DNA of 64,000 bases from Tubiluchus corallicola (lineage: Eukaryota > Priapulida > Priapulimorpha > Priapulimorphida > Tubiluchidae): the NCBI GenBank assembly GCA_030141605.1, contig JAQGDQ010000809.1, positions 29,315 to 93,314 of the forward strand. Direction: 5' to 3'. Positions 48,901 to 59,617 of this stretch are shown piece after piece. Positions within the stretch are counted from its first letter, which is position 1, and each line of letters begins with the position of its first letter. Under the pieces are notes generated by a model. The model saw nothing but the letters and a program-made list of their open reading frames with translations. It was not told the origin of the DNA and ran no database searches. A program made the translations under genes and the position numbers.

Positions 48901-51900
48901 AAACATACCCTGGCTCGATAAGTGGAATCAGATTATTGATACACGTGACAATTTCAAGATACTTTTGGTGATGTCATGTACTAGAGATGGGTTTTCAAAC
49001 TTTGTTGTACATTCACATTTCGTACTCCGCTAATATGCAAAAATGCAAACTTGCTATACATTTTTTGTGCAGAAAAAGAAAGACAAAAAGCAAGATGCAG
49101 AATTGGCATTTAGAGCGTGGAAAGAGAAGAAGCAGGCATGGCTACAATCAAAAAAATCCGAGCAGAAAAAACTAGAGAAAAGTAAGGAAATGAAAGAAAA
49201 AGAGAAGATGGAGAAAAGGGAAATTTCCAAAAAGGTGAGTTATTTAAAAGCTTCTTTATATGGCATGATTCCACAATATCCTTGTGCATTAGTGTATATC
49301 ATGTTTAGATAATTAGTAACAGGTACATGTGTGTCAGAAGTTATTTGGTTAGTGTTGTATCAGTTATCATTCTGTCCAGTTTCAGTCAGAAAACTCTGAG
49401 CATATAACAATGTCCCACCAGTGCACTGGTCAAACTGTAATATATCATGAAAATGTTATGCCATACAGTGCAGCAATAGTTTATCTATCTATAAAAGTAC
49501 ATTTAAAGTTTTTGACATTTATATAAATATGGGAGGCCTAATGCTATTGCATGTTAAAGGCAAGGCACTCCCTTCTGAGTTAAACTCTATTATGGTATCT
49601 TCACTTTTTTCTCAAATTCATGTTCACGTTCAAATTCGTGACATTTAAAAAGCATTTGATTCATACAATAATCTCGAAAATTGCACATATTGGAAATTAA
49701 AAAACCTCACGGCACATTTTGGGGTGAGAATAATGTCGCAGCATGTTGCAGTATGTGCTTATTGTTGAATAATTTGTAATGGTACATTCAGACTAACGGG
49801 TTTCTCACCAAGGAACTCGCACGCATGTTGAGACAAAAACTTGTGAGTTACTCTCCGACAGTAAGCACGCACTGACACTCCCTTCTTTATTTACTATGAG
49901 AAGTGTCAAGGGTAACTCGCTGAAGCATTCACACTAGGCAGTAAATCAATTCATAGTAACTATTGGAGTTTGCAATAATTTGCCGACAGTAACTCGCACA
50001 AGCAGTTCACATCGGCAAGTTTACTGTCAAAGGGAAAACTTGCGACAGAAAACTCTATAGTCTGAACGATTGTAAGTTATGTAGTTAAGCACATCGAGCA
50101 AACACTATAAAAAAATTGCATGAATGTAAGTTTAAGTTACAGTAGTTAAAAACTCAAGTGAGGATTCATTGGAATCAATAATAAAATGCAGTAATAGTAT
50201 CTCATAACGTGTGTTTTAAAGCATTAGTCCAGTGGCAATACTGCAAATCCAGTGGATATTGGTTGCCAGTTCTTAATGTGTAGAATGTCACAGTTTTGCA
50301 CAACTTTGCTGAGTGAAAAAGAAAATCAAGTAATATGATAAAATACTGACGTTTTTTTAGATATCCGACCTTGAAAATACCTTGGCCATCATAGAATATA
50401 GACTAATACTAATCAGATGTGTCTTGAGACTTCTATTCAATGTAATAAGTTGATTCTAAAGTCTCAAAATCCATATATTTTATGTATAATATCTCATTTT
50501 AGGCATTTTACTTGAAATGACCTTAAATATCAGTTGAAAAAATGCCACCCTATTTTTTTAGAAACTCCAGACCCATAAGGCCTCAAAATCACAGTAACAA
50601 AAATTAACATTCTTGACAATTGACCCTGGACTAAGTTTTAAAAGAAGTAATATTACTTGCATTTGTATACTGTTGCATGCTTAATCCACAATAAATCCAA
50701 GATGGCATTAGATTGTGATTCTCAAGTTTAATGTAGTTTAATATAACAAGCTTAACATTTATGTACAATTTAGTTGAATAAAACCACGGCCTTCATAGTG
50801 CGGTTTTATCTATAACTTTTTTGATAAGAATATGGCATAAAGGCTTTGCCATAAGTAATGTTTTATTACATTTGCCCAATTTCCTATAGGCTTCTTTTAT
50901 AACGTGATAAACTGAATGTAGCTTCTATTGTTTGTTAGGTTTTTGAAAAGTGGAAGGAAGGGAAAGATGCATGTCTGAAAGAAGAAAAGGCCAAGGCAAA
51001 AAGCGTTGAGGATAAAAAAGCAAACATCTCAGCAAGAATTAAACGGAGGAAGGAGAGCGAATCACAAAAATTGTACAATATTTGGTAAACATTTCTTTCG
51101 GTTTTTCTGTAATTTGCTTGTAATTTAATTTATCATGCTAGGCGGCGTAAGTCTAAACGTTGATCATGTAAGCAGAGGCGGAAAATCTTACAAATGTCCC
51201 AGGGACTAAAAGTTGGCATCCTGGTGATGGATCAAGCCTAGAGATTTTTATAGAAGTATCTATTACCAAGATAATTGCAGTGGGTGGGGGTGGGTGAGGG
51301 GTGCAGCAAAGGGCCACAGACCCCCATGAATTTTCACCACTTACATGTATTCCTATTGCTAATACAGTTGATATCTTCAAACATTATTTTAGTTATTGTT
51401 ACATACTCACTCATAGTAATAATTAGTAGTTTATATACCCACCAATAACACATGGAGTTAAGTGATTTGAAACTGCGATGCTTAGCGAGATAATTTTCTC
51501 CTATCTTAAATATTGTTCCACAAAATTTCTTAGAACTATACTAAGAAAGGAGCCTTTTATTTTGTTTGACTCACAGTTCTATCGCTTTGCTGGGACACAA
51601 CTTCAAACAATAATTCTGCAAAATCTCTCACCCATCTAGGCACTTCTTATGTCTGATGTTGCTTAACTACTGAAGGAAGTTCTTTTGACTGCCAAAAAGT
51701 AATTATGCAGTGAAATTTTTAAGATATTAGCACACGACTTGTACTCGCTGGCAACTAGGTGGCAAGGCCACTTGTTACAGTAACTAACAATATAATTTAT
51801 AATATTAATACTAACCATTGGTGAGGCTTGGAAGGTTAACTAGGCTACTGCAAAAATCAATACATCTTCTTTTTACAACAGCAAGCCCCCTATTTATAGA

Positions 51901-52911
51901 ACGAGTTTGCTACCATCAGTTACAGTTACTGCATAATTACTATGCACATACATTTTACCTGCACGTTCTGTCACTGCCAAGTTTTTGTGTGTGATGCAAT
52001 ACGTAGGGACAAATTGCAGCATATGCAGATGCACAAAAATATTACCTTAAGTAATAATTGCATTGTAACTTTGATGAGGGGTAGAATGTGAAACATTTTT
52101 GTCATTTTTACTAATAAAGAGAGGAAAAAATCTAAACTTTTGCTGTTAAAATTTTGGAAAAAAATACTTCAAAAAAAAATTGTGTCCCTCTGCAAGAAGA
52201 CGTGTCCTGCAGACTACGTCTGCCAGTCCGGTAAAGTTTTCTAGCCTCACATGTAAGCCCATAAAAAATCGATTGTATAGCATTGTAAGTGTGCTTACCA
52301 ATTACCTTTGATTTGTGTTGATCAGGAAACAACAGAAAGATGAAGAAATTCGCAAGAAACTCAGGGAAACGATGCAGAAGAAATTTCACGAGACAAATCT
52401 CATGAACACTCAAAAGCTCATCAGAACACAGGTTAGTTGTGATTCTAATTATGTCTAATATATGCAGGCAATATGACTGAAATTATCTGATCATAGCCGA
52501 GTTGTAGAATTGATATTTGGTAATTTGTATTTTTAATATGCAATTTTTAATCTTCTCGAAATGCTACTAAAACCTTTTATTTTAATTCCATCAGCAGTAT
52601 TATTTTATTACTAGGGGGTGGTAGCCATGTGACTTGCTGCCAGCCTGCTTCTTGTTGATTGTTTTCTATTGTGAACTAACCATATTTAGGCAAACCATCT
52701 TTTGAATTGTTAGGCAATAAACTTGAATTGAATTGTGCATGTTTGTTAACAGGAGTCTAATAGACTGTTTGAAGAATGGACAGAGAGAAAAGCTAAAGAA
52801 GAGGAGAAAGACAAAATAGAGCATAGACGAAGACTTCTTCTTGAGATTTACAATCCTAAGCCAGCTTGGTGTCCACTTGGAAGAGGAAAGCCTGTAAATT
52901 CCTTGAGGTAG
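36955..52911 (+). CDS. MAP9: MAP9-like microtubule-associated protein, 14 exons, N-terminal exon(s) missing
   Basis: Exons: 36955-37053, 39072-39300, 40013-40149, 41175-41334, 41965-42060, 43510-43817, 44741-44917, 45263-45345, 46175-46284, 47871-48099, 49073-49234, 50939-51084, 52326-52431, 52753-52911 (stop TAG 52909-52911). Every acceptor/donor is GT-AG and all phases match, giving about 732 residues. The first half is Ser/Pro/Lys-rich and disordered, including a QTPRSARRLKKLL patch. The second half is a charged coiled coil with recurring 'aromatic..W' repeats: AVWEDWYLKR, AFRAWKEKKQAW, VFEKWKEGKDA, LFEEWTERKAK. It ends with PKPAWCPLGRGKPV, comparable to the PPWSPP end of vertebrate MAP9 (ASAP), which binds spindle and ciliary microtubules. 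The acidic MAP9 N-terminus was not found; the 36955 exon is assigned by phase (it supplies the G of GAT before IFSML). A second donor in exon 7 (44905) is in the same phase. Alternative: CCDC181-like coiled-coil protein. Confidence 0.8.
39369..39754. mobile_element. MITE copy 2 (same family as 7176-7560)
   Basis: 386 bp flanked by TA (39367-39368, 39755-39756). It begins AGCCTTTTCACAGTTTTG and ends AACTGTGAAAAGGCT, with the same interior as copy 1 (TCAAAGGTTAAGTGTACCAC, TCTAGCTAGCT, ACCTTTTCACGATCATC) and scattered substitutions. It lies 68 bp after exon 2 of the MAP9-like gene. Confidence 0.8.
42185..42995 (-). mobile_element. hAT transposon relic with C-terminal transposase piece
   Basis: Inverted ends AGGGCTTCCGATTTTCC / GGAAAATCGTAGGCCCT are flanked by 8-bp near-identical duplications (TGATTTGT 42177-42184, AGATTTGT 42996-43003). 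The minus strand 42677-42426 encodes the hAT C-terminal dimerisation region (PNLAKIAKKYIWPPVSSVDV, ERSFSNYKHLLNDR). The rest of the transposase, including the catalytic core, is missing, so the copy is non-autonomous. Intron 5 of the MAP9-like gene. Confidence 0.85.
46757..47118. mobile_element. Inverted-repeat element (MITE), about 360 bp
   Basis: The left end CAGTTAACCTCGGATATAAGAC mirrors the right end ATCTTATGACCAAGGTTAACTA (each about 22 bases, roughly 18 pairs). Internal CCCTTATAAG text recurs. Left flank is TA; the exact right end and target duplication are uncertain. No ORF of note. Intron 9 of the MAP9-like gene. Confidence 0.55.
49786..50076. repeat. Possible MITE with TTCAGACTA ends
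   Basis: ACATTCAGACTAACGGG on the left and CTATAGTCTGAACG on the right form short inverted ends. Between them ACTCGCA/GTAACTCGC and TTACTGTC motifs recur in both orientations. Flanks TTGTAATG and TTGTAAGT are only partly alike. Intron 11 of the MAP9-like gene. Confidence 0.4.
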
Positions 52912-53088
52912 TCAGCCCAGAAGGAACACCATCCAGACAAAGCAACATTCACAGTCTGGGTTGTACTTGCTCTTCCTAACTACACCAATTTTTTCCTTGA
53001 GGTAGTCAGCCCAGAAGGAACACCATCCAGACAAAGCAACATTCACAGTCTGGGTTGTACTTGCTCTTCCTAACTACACCAATTTTTT
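52901..53088. repeat. Perfect 94-bp tandem duplication starting at the MAP9 stop codon
   Basis: Bases 52901-52994 (from CCTTGAGGTAGTCAGCCC to CACCAATTTTTT) are repeated without a mismatch at 52995-53088. The first copy contains the last codons (Leu-Arg) and TAG, so the second copy sits in the 3' UTR and leaves the protein unchanged. Absence of any difference implies a recent event or an assembly duplication. Confidence 0.95.
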
Positions 53089-53484
53089 ACTACGTCATCA
53101 CTACGTGAGTGAGTGTATTATTAGGTGTGTGTAAAGTTTGATGCTCATGTTCATATATAGCGAGTAAGTTTTTTGTGTGATTTATCTAAGAGGTTTGCCG
53201 GGTAGAAGAATGCTCTTTTATCTCATTTAATCACAAATCAGTATTGTTGCTGTATTTTCTCAAACACTTCCAGAGAAACTTCAATGAACTTCACAACAAA
53301 AAATGAAGATTTTTGCTTATTCTGGCCATGTGAAGTAATTCTTCATGCTCCAACTTTATTGTTGTACAGTTTTAGCGATTTTATGAAATTTTGCTCATAT
53401 TGATCTGAAACTTTTCTATGCTCATGGATGGGTTTATATCATGTTAAATAGTGTACGTCTTTGTAATGGTATAATAACAGTCAA

Positions 53485-53490
53485 AATAAA
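53485..53490 (+). promoter_or_regulatory. Candidate poly(A) signal of the MAP9-like gene
   Basis: AATAAA about 575 bases after the stop, followed by T-rich text. Further AATAAA-type hexamers occur near 53898. Which is used cannot be told from the sequence. Confidence 0.4.
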
Positions 53491-53499
53491 TTATTAATC

Positions 53500-54467
53500 T
53501 CTCTTTGAATGTTAAGCTTTATATGAGAATAAGTGAGTGCACATTGTGTAGCGTGTGTGAATGTTTAAGTTACCCTATTATAAACTTATTTACTGACTGT
53601 TGCCTAATTATTAACCCATTTACAGTATTATCTTGTCTGTGTCATAGACTGCTCCATAATGTTAGTTTATAGGTTTGTGCTTAAGTAAATTTATGCTTTT
53701 TTGCAAGTAGTTATTGGTTTACCTGTATAAAGTTTGTTTCTGTTATGTATGATTGTACCACGGATGCCTTATATTAACATATCCATGCATTAATATGTAT
53801 TCATATATGTCAATAATGAGATATTGACCATTTTGATTCATGCGTGATGCAATTTAAAATTTCTCTACCAGTTGTTTCTATTAAGTGCTTTATATTAATA
53901 AAGAAAAGTGGTGTGGATTCTATAAATGGTCATTTGTGTGTGTGTCTTTGTTAATGAATGTTATGTGCAAATTAAATTTTGTCTGTTAATGCTAGAGTTA
54001 ACTGAATTAACAGTATACGGTTATATCACTTAAATCACAGATTTCCCTCAAATACTGATCAAGAGGTAAGAAGCTACCAGTGTATAGGCACTATGGAACT
54101 GCAGCAGTCTCCATTGCCACTCGATATTATCTTTCTATCTTTAATTCTTTCTTTATACTTGTACATACTTGTAATTTTGTAAAACTTTGTGTGGAACCAG
54201 AGCATGTGACAGAAGTGTGACCTTCGCAGCTCCAGCAATGTGATGTTTGGCTGATGTGCGCATCGTGCGTGTCTGAGATAAAATGGTGCACACTAGGTAG
54301 ATAGCACTGTCGCTCTTGCAGTGTCAACCCTGTTTTGCAAGCATAAGGTATAGTATTTCTTTTTGACTTATTATTAATCTTATTAATCTTTTTGCACAAA
54401 GTAAAACAAGGAGAATGGATTTCGTTTTTAAATGAATGGATCAAGTATGAACTGTTACATTTTTTTC
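53500..54467. other. Gap between the MAP9-like gene and the LINE, nothing recognised
   Basis: AT-rich, no domain-bearing frame on either strand. A minus-strand 105-codon open frame at 54127-54444 lacks family features. This stretch would hold the displaced original 3' end of the fucosyltransferase gene if the LINE inserted into it. Confidence 0.35.
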
Positions 54468-57085
54468 AATTCAATTCAATTCAAAAGTTTATTTATATCC
54501 AATAATATATTCATAAGACCAGGAGGTCATCGAGTCAGCCGCCCCTATATAACTTAAGAATAGTGTAAAGGACTGCAGAATACATGGTTAGGCAGAAAAT
54601 ATATAGTTAAATGTTAATGAACAAAATGCAATGCAGTTAAATCATGATTATAACAACAACAACAGAGAGCAAGCAAATAATGCAGTTAAATCATAAATGC
54701 AACAAATGAACAAAAAGTAGTTAAATCATGAATGCAACAAATGAACAAAAATGTTGTTAAACCATGAATGCAACAAATGAACAAAAATGTTGTTAAACCA
54801 TGAATGCAACAAATGAACAAAAATGTTGTTAAACCATGAATGCAACAAATGAACAAAAATGTAGTTAAATCATGAATGCAACAAATGAACAAAATGCAGT
54901 TAAATCATGAATGCAACAAGGAAGAAAGTAAGCTAATATGGAGTTAAATCATAAATACAGCAAATGAAATGAAAAAATATAGTTAAGACATAAATGGAGC
55001 AAAAGAACAGAAGGCAAAAAAATGTTGAAAAATACCCCGGCCAAATGGAGACTTTTTTTGAGAAACTGCAGTCAGCAGATGTCTCAGCCATGTTAATGAA
55101 TGCACATCATGAGTACTAAGAAGTGAGATTAATCTCATTAATGCGACAAGTGCTGACAACAAAATAATACTAACACGTAAAAATGGAAAATAAAAAAACT
55201 AAAGATTGGACTTGATACAAAATGAAGGTTTACAAAGCAGTTTATCTGTTATAACAAAAAGTGTTCTGCTAAGTGTTGATGATAAGTATAAATAGAAATT
55301 TAATACAAAATATTAGCACTTTTGTTATCATAGGCTATGTAGGATATAGGCCAAATAGAATGTTAATACATTAATAAAATTTTAACAACACGAAATGCAA
55401 ATCAAAATTAATATAAATAATAATAATAATAACTGTAATATGTTGCAAATTCAAGAATTAAACAGGGACCAAATAATAAGCGAATTATAACAATTCATTG
55501 TTTTACTATGCTGTAGTAATTGACTAATAAAACTAATAACTTTATATGAGTATATTATGTGCATAGCTGGGAATATACTCTGGTTATTTTATTGTGGTAT
55601 ATAATTAATGCAAACAATATCATTCTATGTGGTCTGCAAAACTATAGTGCCAACCAGGTAAACAGATCTGACCATATTTTATTGAACTTAGAGATTCAGT
55701 ATTTAAAATAGGTAATATGACAGGGAGTAAAGCTTTGCCAATAGAATGCTAGGAAGATGTGAAATTGGACATTTTAGTCAGAGACAAGTTGACAGAGTTC
55801 ATTGAAACAGCCAATCATAGCTCGAAGGGATTTACGAGTGACGACAGTCATACACACTTACAAAAATAATTCTCAAATGTGAATTGTATCTCCCTAAAAC
55901 TGTTAAGACTTTAATAATGAAGAAAATTGAAGTTTTAAGCGAGACGTAAATTTTGAAAACACAGGATGTAACTATGTCGTATGGAACTGATTGCTCATGG
56001 CTTCATGATAGTTTTGTAAATTTTAACAATAGTGACTTAACGAAATTTTTTTGGCATTTATTTTTCTAAACTTGTTGAATTAAAACTTCTGTATCTTTGG
56101 AAATTTCTAAGAATATGACATAAAGCTTACTATGTTTGTATATAACCGTATGCACTGCCAATGTGATGATTTACAAGGAATTCGTTATCACCATTTTTGA
56201 AAAGGGGAATTACAACAGCTTGCTTTAATTGCTGGGGACTTGTCCACTACTAAGTGATGTATTGATTATATGACTAATAGGTGTGGCAATGGATGGCATG
56301 ATATCGTTAATAACCTTGGGAGAAAAATTGTCTATACCTGGACTTTTATTCGAGTTTAATGTTTTGCAGATATTTATTACCTCAGCAGGGCTGACTGGTT
56401 CAAAGAAGGAGTTAAGATAACTCCCCATTAAGTGTTCTGAATAATGCTTATATGAGTTTTCTATTTTGTTTGCAATAGTCGCGAAATATTCATTGAATTT
56501 ATCTGCTTTTACACTATTATTGGTCAGTATTTAATTATTGACATTGAGTTTTATATTAATTGATTTTTTACCTTTGTTCATTATTTCTTTCATTATTGTC
56601 CAGGTTTTCTTTATATTGTTTTTACAGTTTTCTAATATATTTTTGTAGTAATTAGTTTTAGCAAGTTTAATAAGATTCAGTATTCACTTTTTTTTTGATA
56701 TTGTTTTTTATTGATTAGAGAAAGTAAGATTACCTTTCAGTGTTAGCTTATACATTTTGTTTTTGTGTTTAATAGACTGCAATAAACCAGGTGTGATCCA
56801 GGGGTTCTTTGCTCTGTTTGGGTTAACTGTTAATTCTTTTCCTTGACATGAGTTGCATAAATATTCTGGAATTGTCATAGAACCTATTTGTAGCCTCATC
56901 AGTATTTGTCTTATCAAGAACTTCATCCCATGTAGTATTTGATAAGTCTTGAATTAAAGATGTTTTAATTTCCTGATTGTATGTAAATCTCCTATAAGAA
57001 GATTGCTGTGTTGATAAAGGCAATAATAAGTCGCTTATAAGAAATACAGGGTGGTGATCAGTGAAATCAGGTGTTCGTTGTGCCA
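54468..57085 (-). mobile_element. 5'-truncated LINE (endonuclease end to 3' tail) inserted in the fucosyltransferase gene
   Basis: Minus strand, in order: the end of an AP-type endonuclease (DFTDHHPVFLISDL, near 57070, the Ser/Thr-Asp-His-His motif), linker segments 57000-56708 (KNPWITPGLLQSIKHKNK), then RT N-terminal blocks 56428-56225 (NSNKSPGIDNFSPKVI). The remaining RT is largely deleted or decayed. A long 3' region ends in (AATTC)n at 54468-54484 on the plus strand. The endonuclease beginning is missing, as expected of target-primed insertion. Same family as 32628-33800 by its tail text. The right junction lies inside the fucosyltransferase reading frame. Confidence 0.8.
54676..54960. 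repeat. 36-bp minisatellite inside the LINE 3' region, about 7-8 copies
   Basis: Unit about ATGTTGTTAAACCATGAATG followed by CAACAAATGAACAAAA, with variants AGTTAAATCATGA and GCAGTTAAATC. Because 36 is a multiple of three it makes a spurious minus-strand frame repeating FICCIHGLTTFL. Confidence 0.85.
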
Positions 57086-58033
57086 AGCCATGCCAATCCA
57101 TTCATGTGGCCAGTATTCATCAATCACAAACCAATGCATGATGTCTTTGAAGCCATCTGGTAGATAATCACGAAAATATATAACAGTTCCATTCGATAAG
57201 TATCCACACCAGAAACTGAATGTACCCACCGTCATTATAACGTGTTGACACAGTTGACTAACAATACACATATCAACCTCAGGATCCTTGCTCATTGCTA
57301 TAAATACAACATCAGATCCTTTAATATTCTTCCTATTCCAGTTTATATCATCGCCAATCACAACAAACACAACATTGGTAAACTTTTCCCTCATGTAAGC
57401 CATTGCTTTGTTAAAGTAATCAATGGAAGGCATGCAACATGATGAAATGGTTTTTGAGAAATCAGTTCTTCGTAAGTGAATTCCTACTCTTGTGATCTGT
57501 TTTTCTAAAATGTTGTTGTCTTTAAATTTTAGTGGAAGTTGTGTATACAGATTGTGCTTAGCTATTGCTATTGTTTTTTGGTTAAATGAGAACTGGGTTC
57601 TTATAACTTCCTTCCAATTGTTAAAATATTTATAAGACTGAAGATATCCATATATGCTAATTCCACGTGTATGTGCAACATAGTCTTCTAAATATTGTGT
57701 CATGGGGTAGAATTTATCACACAACATTAATTTAATTTCTCGCATTTGGCGCTGATAAGCTTTGAATGTTGCAGTGCAAGTGAACACTGGTATTTCCAAC
57801 CGAGTAAATATACTATTTAATCTAAAAGAACCGGGCAACACTGCAGTAAGGTTATGCGCGCGGGCTATACCGTACAATGATGCGTATTGGAACATTTTAT
57901 TGCCCAATCTACCAACCACGTCTGCTACTGTAACATATCGCACATTATCATCAACATTGTCTATGTAGTTCTTCGCATGTACATCATTTGATTCCTTTTC
58001 ACATTCTTTTGCTATCTTTTCAGTCCAAGAACA
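57035..58033 (-). CDS. Galactoside alpha-1,2-fucosyltransferase (GT11 family), C-terminus replaced by LINE sequence
   Basis: The minus-strand frame is open from 58033 to the TAA at 57035. The part from 57943 gives about 300 residues. GT11 enzymes move fucose from GDP-fucose to the 2-position of terminal galactose in the Golgi. Seen: VADVVGRLGNKMFQYASLYG near the start (the GRLGN-Q/K-M block), VGIHLRRTDF (the H-x-RR-x-D GDP-fucose motif) around the middle, VVFVVIGDDINW, then VIMTVGTFSFWCGYLSNGT and DEYWPHEWIGMAW. After that last Trp, about 12-15 codons come from the LINE endonuclease end in another frame, then stop. No ATG starts the open part (the first plausible Met is inside the GRLGNKM block), so an upstream exon with the membrane anchor is expected to the right; none was identified. 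Core domain is complete by motif; activity with the altered tail is unknown. Confidence 0.85.
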   Translation of the reverse strand, partial: CSWTEKIAKECEKESNDVHAKNYIDNVDDNVRYVTVADVVGRLGNKMFQYASLYGIARAHNLTAVLPGSFRLNSIFTRLEIPVFTCTATFKAYQRQMREIKLMLCDKFYPMTQYLEDYVAHTRGISIYGYLQSYKYFNNWKEVIRTQFSFNQKTIAIAKHNLYTQLPLKFKDNNILEKQITRVGIHLRRTDFSKTISSCCMPSIDYFNKAMAYMREKFTNVVFVVIGDDINWNRKNIKGSDVVFIAMSKDPEVDMCIVSQLCQHVIMTVGTFSFWCGYLSNGTVIYFRDYLPDGFKDIMHWFVIDEYWPHEWIGMAWHNEHLISLITTLYFL

Positions 58034-58399
58034 TCATCTTTCTTCAAAGCAGAAAGTCTCAAAGTTACAGCTCTATTTTTAACAAAAGCTGTCTCGCCGT
58101 TGCGAGTTAAAGAGCAAGAAGTCAACAGATGCAGAGTGAGTAGACGCTGAAACTTGCAGAGTCAACAGTTTTTGGTGGTGCACTTCTTTTCCATTTTTTC
58201 TGCGAATTGTGATGCTGTTAAAAAATAAAAGAGTGCAACATCGTCAGGAATTTGTAGTAATGTGGCATAGGTATGCGGTGCCTATAATAAAAATTAAACT
58301 AACTGATGACAATAATTACATTACGCTTTACCGGCGATGTGAACACACGTGCATCAACGGAAGTTTTCATGAGAAGGACCCGGATGTGAAAACAACTAC

Positions 58400-58760
58400 G
58401 CCAACAACCAATCAAGAGCCTGCAGAGCTTTAGCGCGTGATTCAATATACTGCCTATTAAGGTCTATGCACGTGATCCGCCCGTGTTAACAAGACAATAA
58501 CCAATCAACAGTGTGCAGGTGGGTCCTGTCATCTGTCCAGAGTAGTATTTAAGGAGGACATATCCCGGGAAGACACATTCGCTGCTGACAAGGTCTGTTA
58601 CTACAAGGCCTGATAACAAACCCTGCTACCACAAGAGTTGCTAACAAACTCTGCTAACACAAGAGTTGTTAACAAACTCTGTTAACACAAGAGTTGCTAA
58701 CAAGCTCTGTTATCTCAAGAGCTGCCAGTTATAAGCCCTGAACCATAATAAAGCAATTAA
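58400..58760 (+). promoter_or_regulatory. LTR- or promoter-like block: CCAAT boxes, TATTTAAG, poly(A) signal
   Basis: CCAAT at about 58408 and 58500-58504, GTATTTAAGGAGG near 58546, and AATAAAG at 58747-58752 occur in the order and spacing of an LTR (U3-R-U5). No internal retroelement region or second LTR was found, so a solo LTR or an ordinary promoter are both possible. Confidence 0.35.
58587..58726. repeat. 28-bp tandem repeat, five copies
   Basis: Units read like AACAAACTCTGCTAAC followed by ACAAGAGTTGCT; the outer copies are diverged (GACAAGGTCTGTTACTAC..., AACAAGCTCTGTTATCTC...). Each unit holds CTCTG/CAAGAGTT text. It lies directly downstream of the TATTTAAG motif. Confidence 0.75.
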
Positions 58761-59393
58761 ATAAATAATTCAATGTTGCAAAATTGTCTATCAGCCAATA
58801 TTTCTCCAATGTCAGTTTTCCTGCTATAAACTTCAAGAACTAATTTGTGCTGAAGTATGCCTTAGGCTTAACAGTCAGATGAACCCAAGCCATTGGTGCA
58901 AAGTACCATCATCTGCACACGTTTCTGTTACGTGAACCCCTAGCCGCGTTACTAGTAACTACATTTACATTTACTAGTAACAGTTTCTCCTAAGATCTAA
59001 AATTCAGAGCAGTGTTGTCAATTATAATTTGAGGCTTCATGTAGTACTTACTTACTTGCTTGCTTGCTTGCCAGTCTTTTCAACATGATTTGAACAACCG
59101 GTATCTTCAACGCCGTAGTCGCGTATACGCACCTGCTCGTCATATACAACAATTGCAAACTTGCTACATGGGAACATGTACTAATGCGTATAAATTTTCC
59201 TCAAATACCAGTAAAATCCACACTAAGTTTCGTTTATTAATAATCAGTATACAAATCAGTAACAACAGTATACAAACATGTTTAATATTAGCTTATATCG
59301 ATTCCATTTTTTTTACTTTTCCAAGAACGGAGGTGAACGACTTAAAAAAGGACGAAAATTCCGATTTCCGGAATAAGTAACCTAGCTTGTCCC
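58761..59393. other. No gene recognised
   Basis: Spacer between the LTR-like block and the lectin exon. The plus-strand 106-codon open frame at 59060-59380 shows no domain and has short repeats (CTTGCTTGCTTGC) at its 5' edge, so it is treated as chance. Confidence 0.35.
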
Positions 59394-59617
59394 CTATGAT
59401 TCACAAATATACGGAAATTTTGCTGTATCACACGAGAAGTCATTCCACGTGTTCCCATTTGCCCACAGGATGGCGCAGCTTTCGCCATTGCCGTAATTAT
59501 CCCGTTGGCCATCTGCTACGTCCCAAGAAGTAAAAAGAGCAAGTCGGCCTGTTGCAAAGCACCTCCAGTCACCCTGATCGTGTATGTCGCTTAAACCAAT
59601 CCAAAAATGCTCACCAG
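59394..59617 (-). CDS. C-type lectin domain protein, terminal exon
   Basis: Minus-strand exon from acceptor AG (rc of 59618-59619) to TAG (59396-59394), starting in phase 1, 74 residues. It encodes the second half of a C-type lectin fold: EHFWIGLSD (the WIGL motif), GDWRC, SWDVADGQRDNYGNGESCA, then NTWNDFSCDTAKFPYICES. The WND motif and the last two Cys are canonical. At the sugar-specificity position QRD stands where EPN or QPD is usual, so Ca-dependent sugar binding is uncertain. The first half of the domain and any signal peptide should lie to the right on the minus strand, beyond or around the pentanucleotide array, and were not found. Secreted or membrane status unknown. Confidence 0.85.

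Noticed and set aside
54686-54892. Minus-strand frame repeating FICCIHGLTTFL
   Set aside because: Artefact of the 36-bp minisatellite, whose length is a multiple of three.
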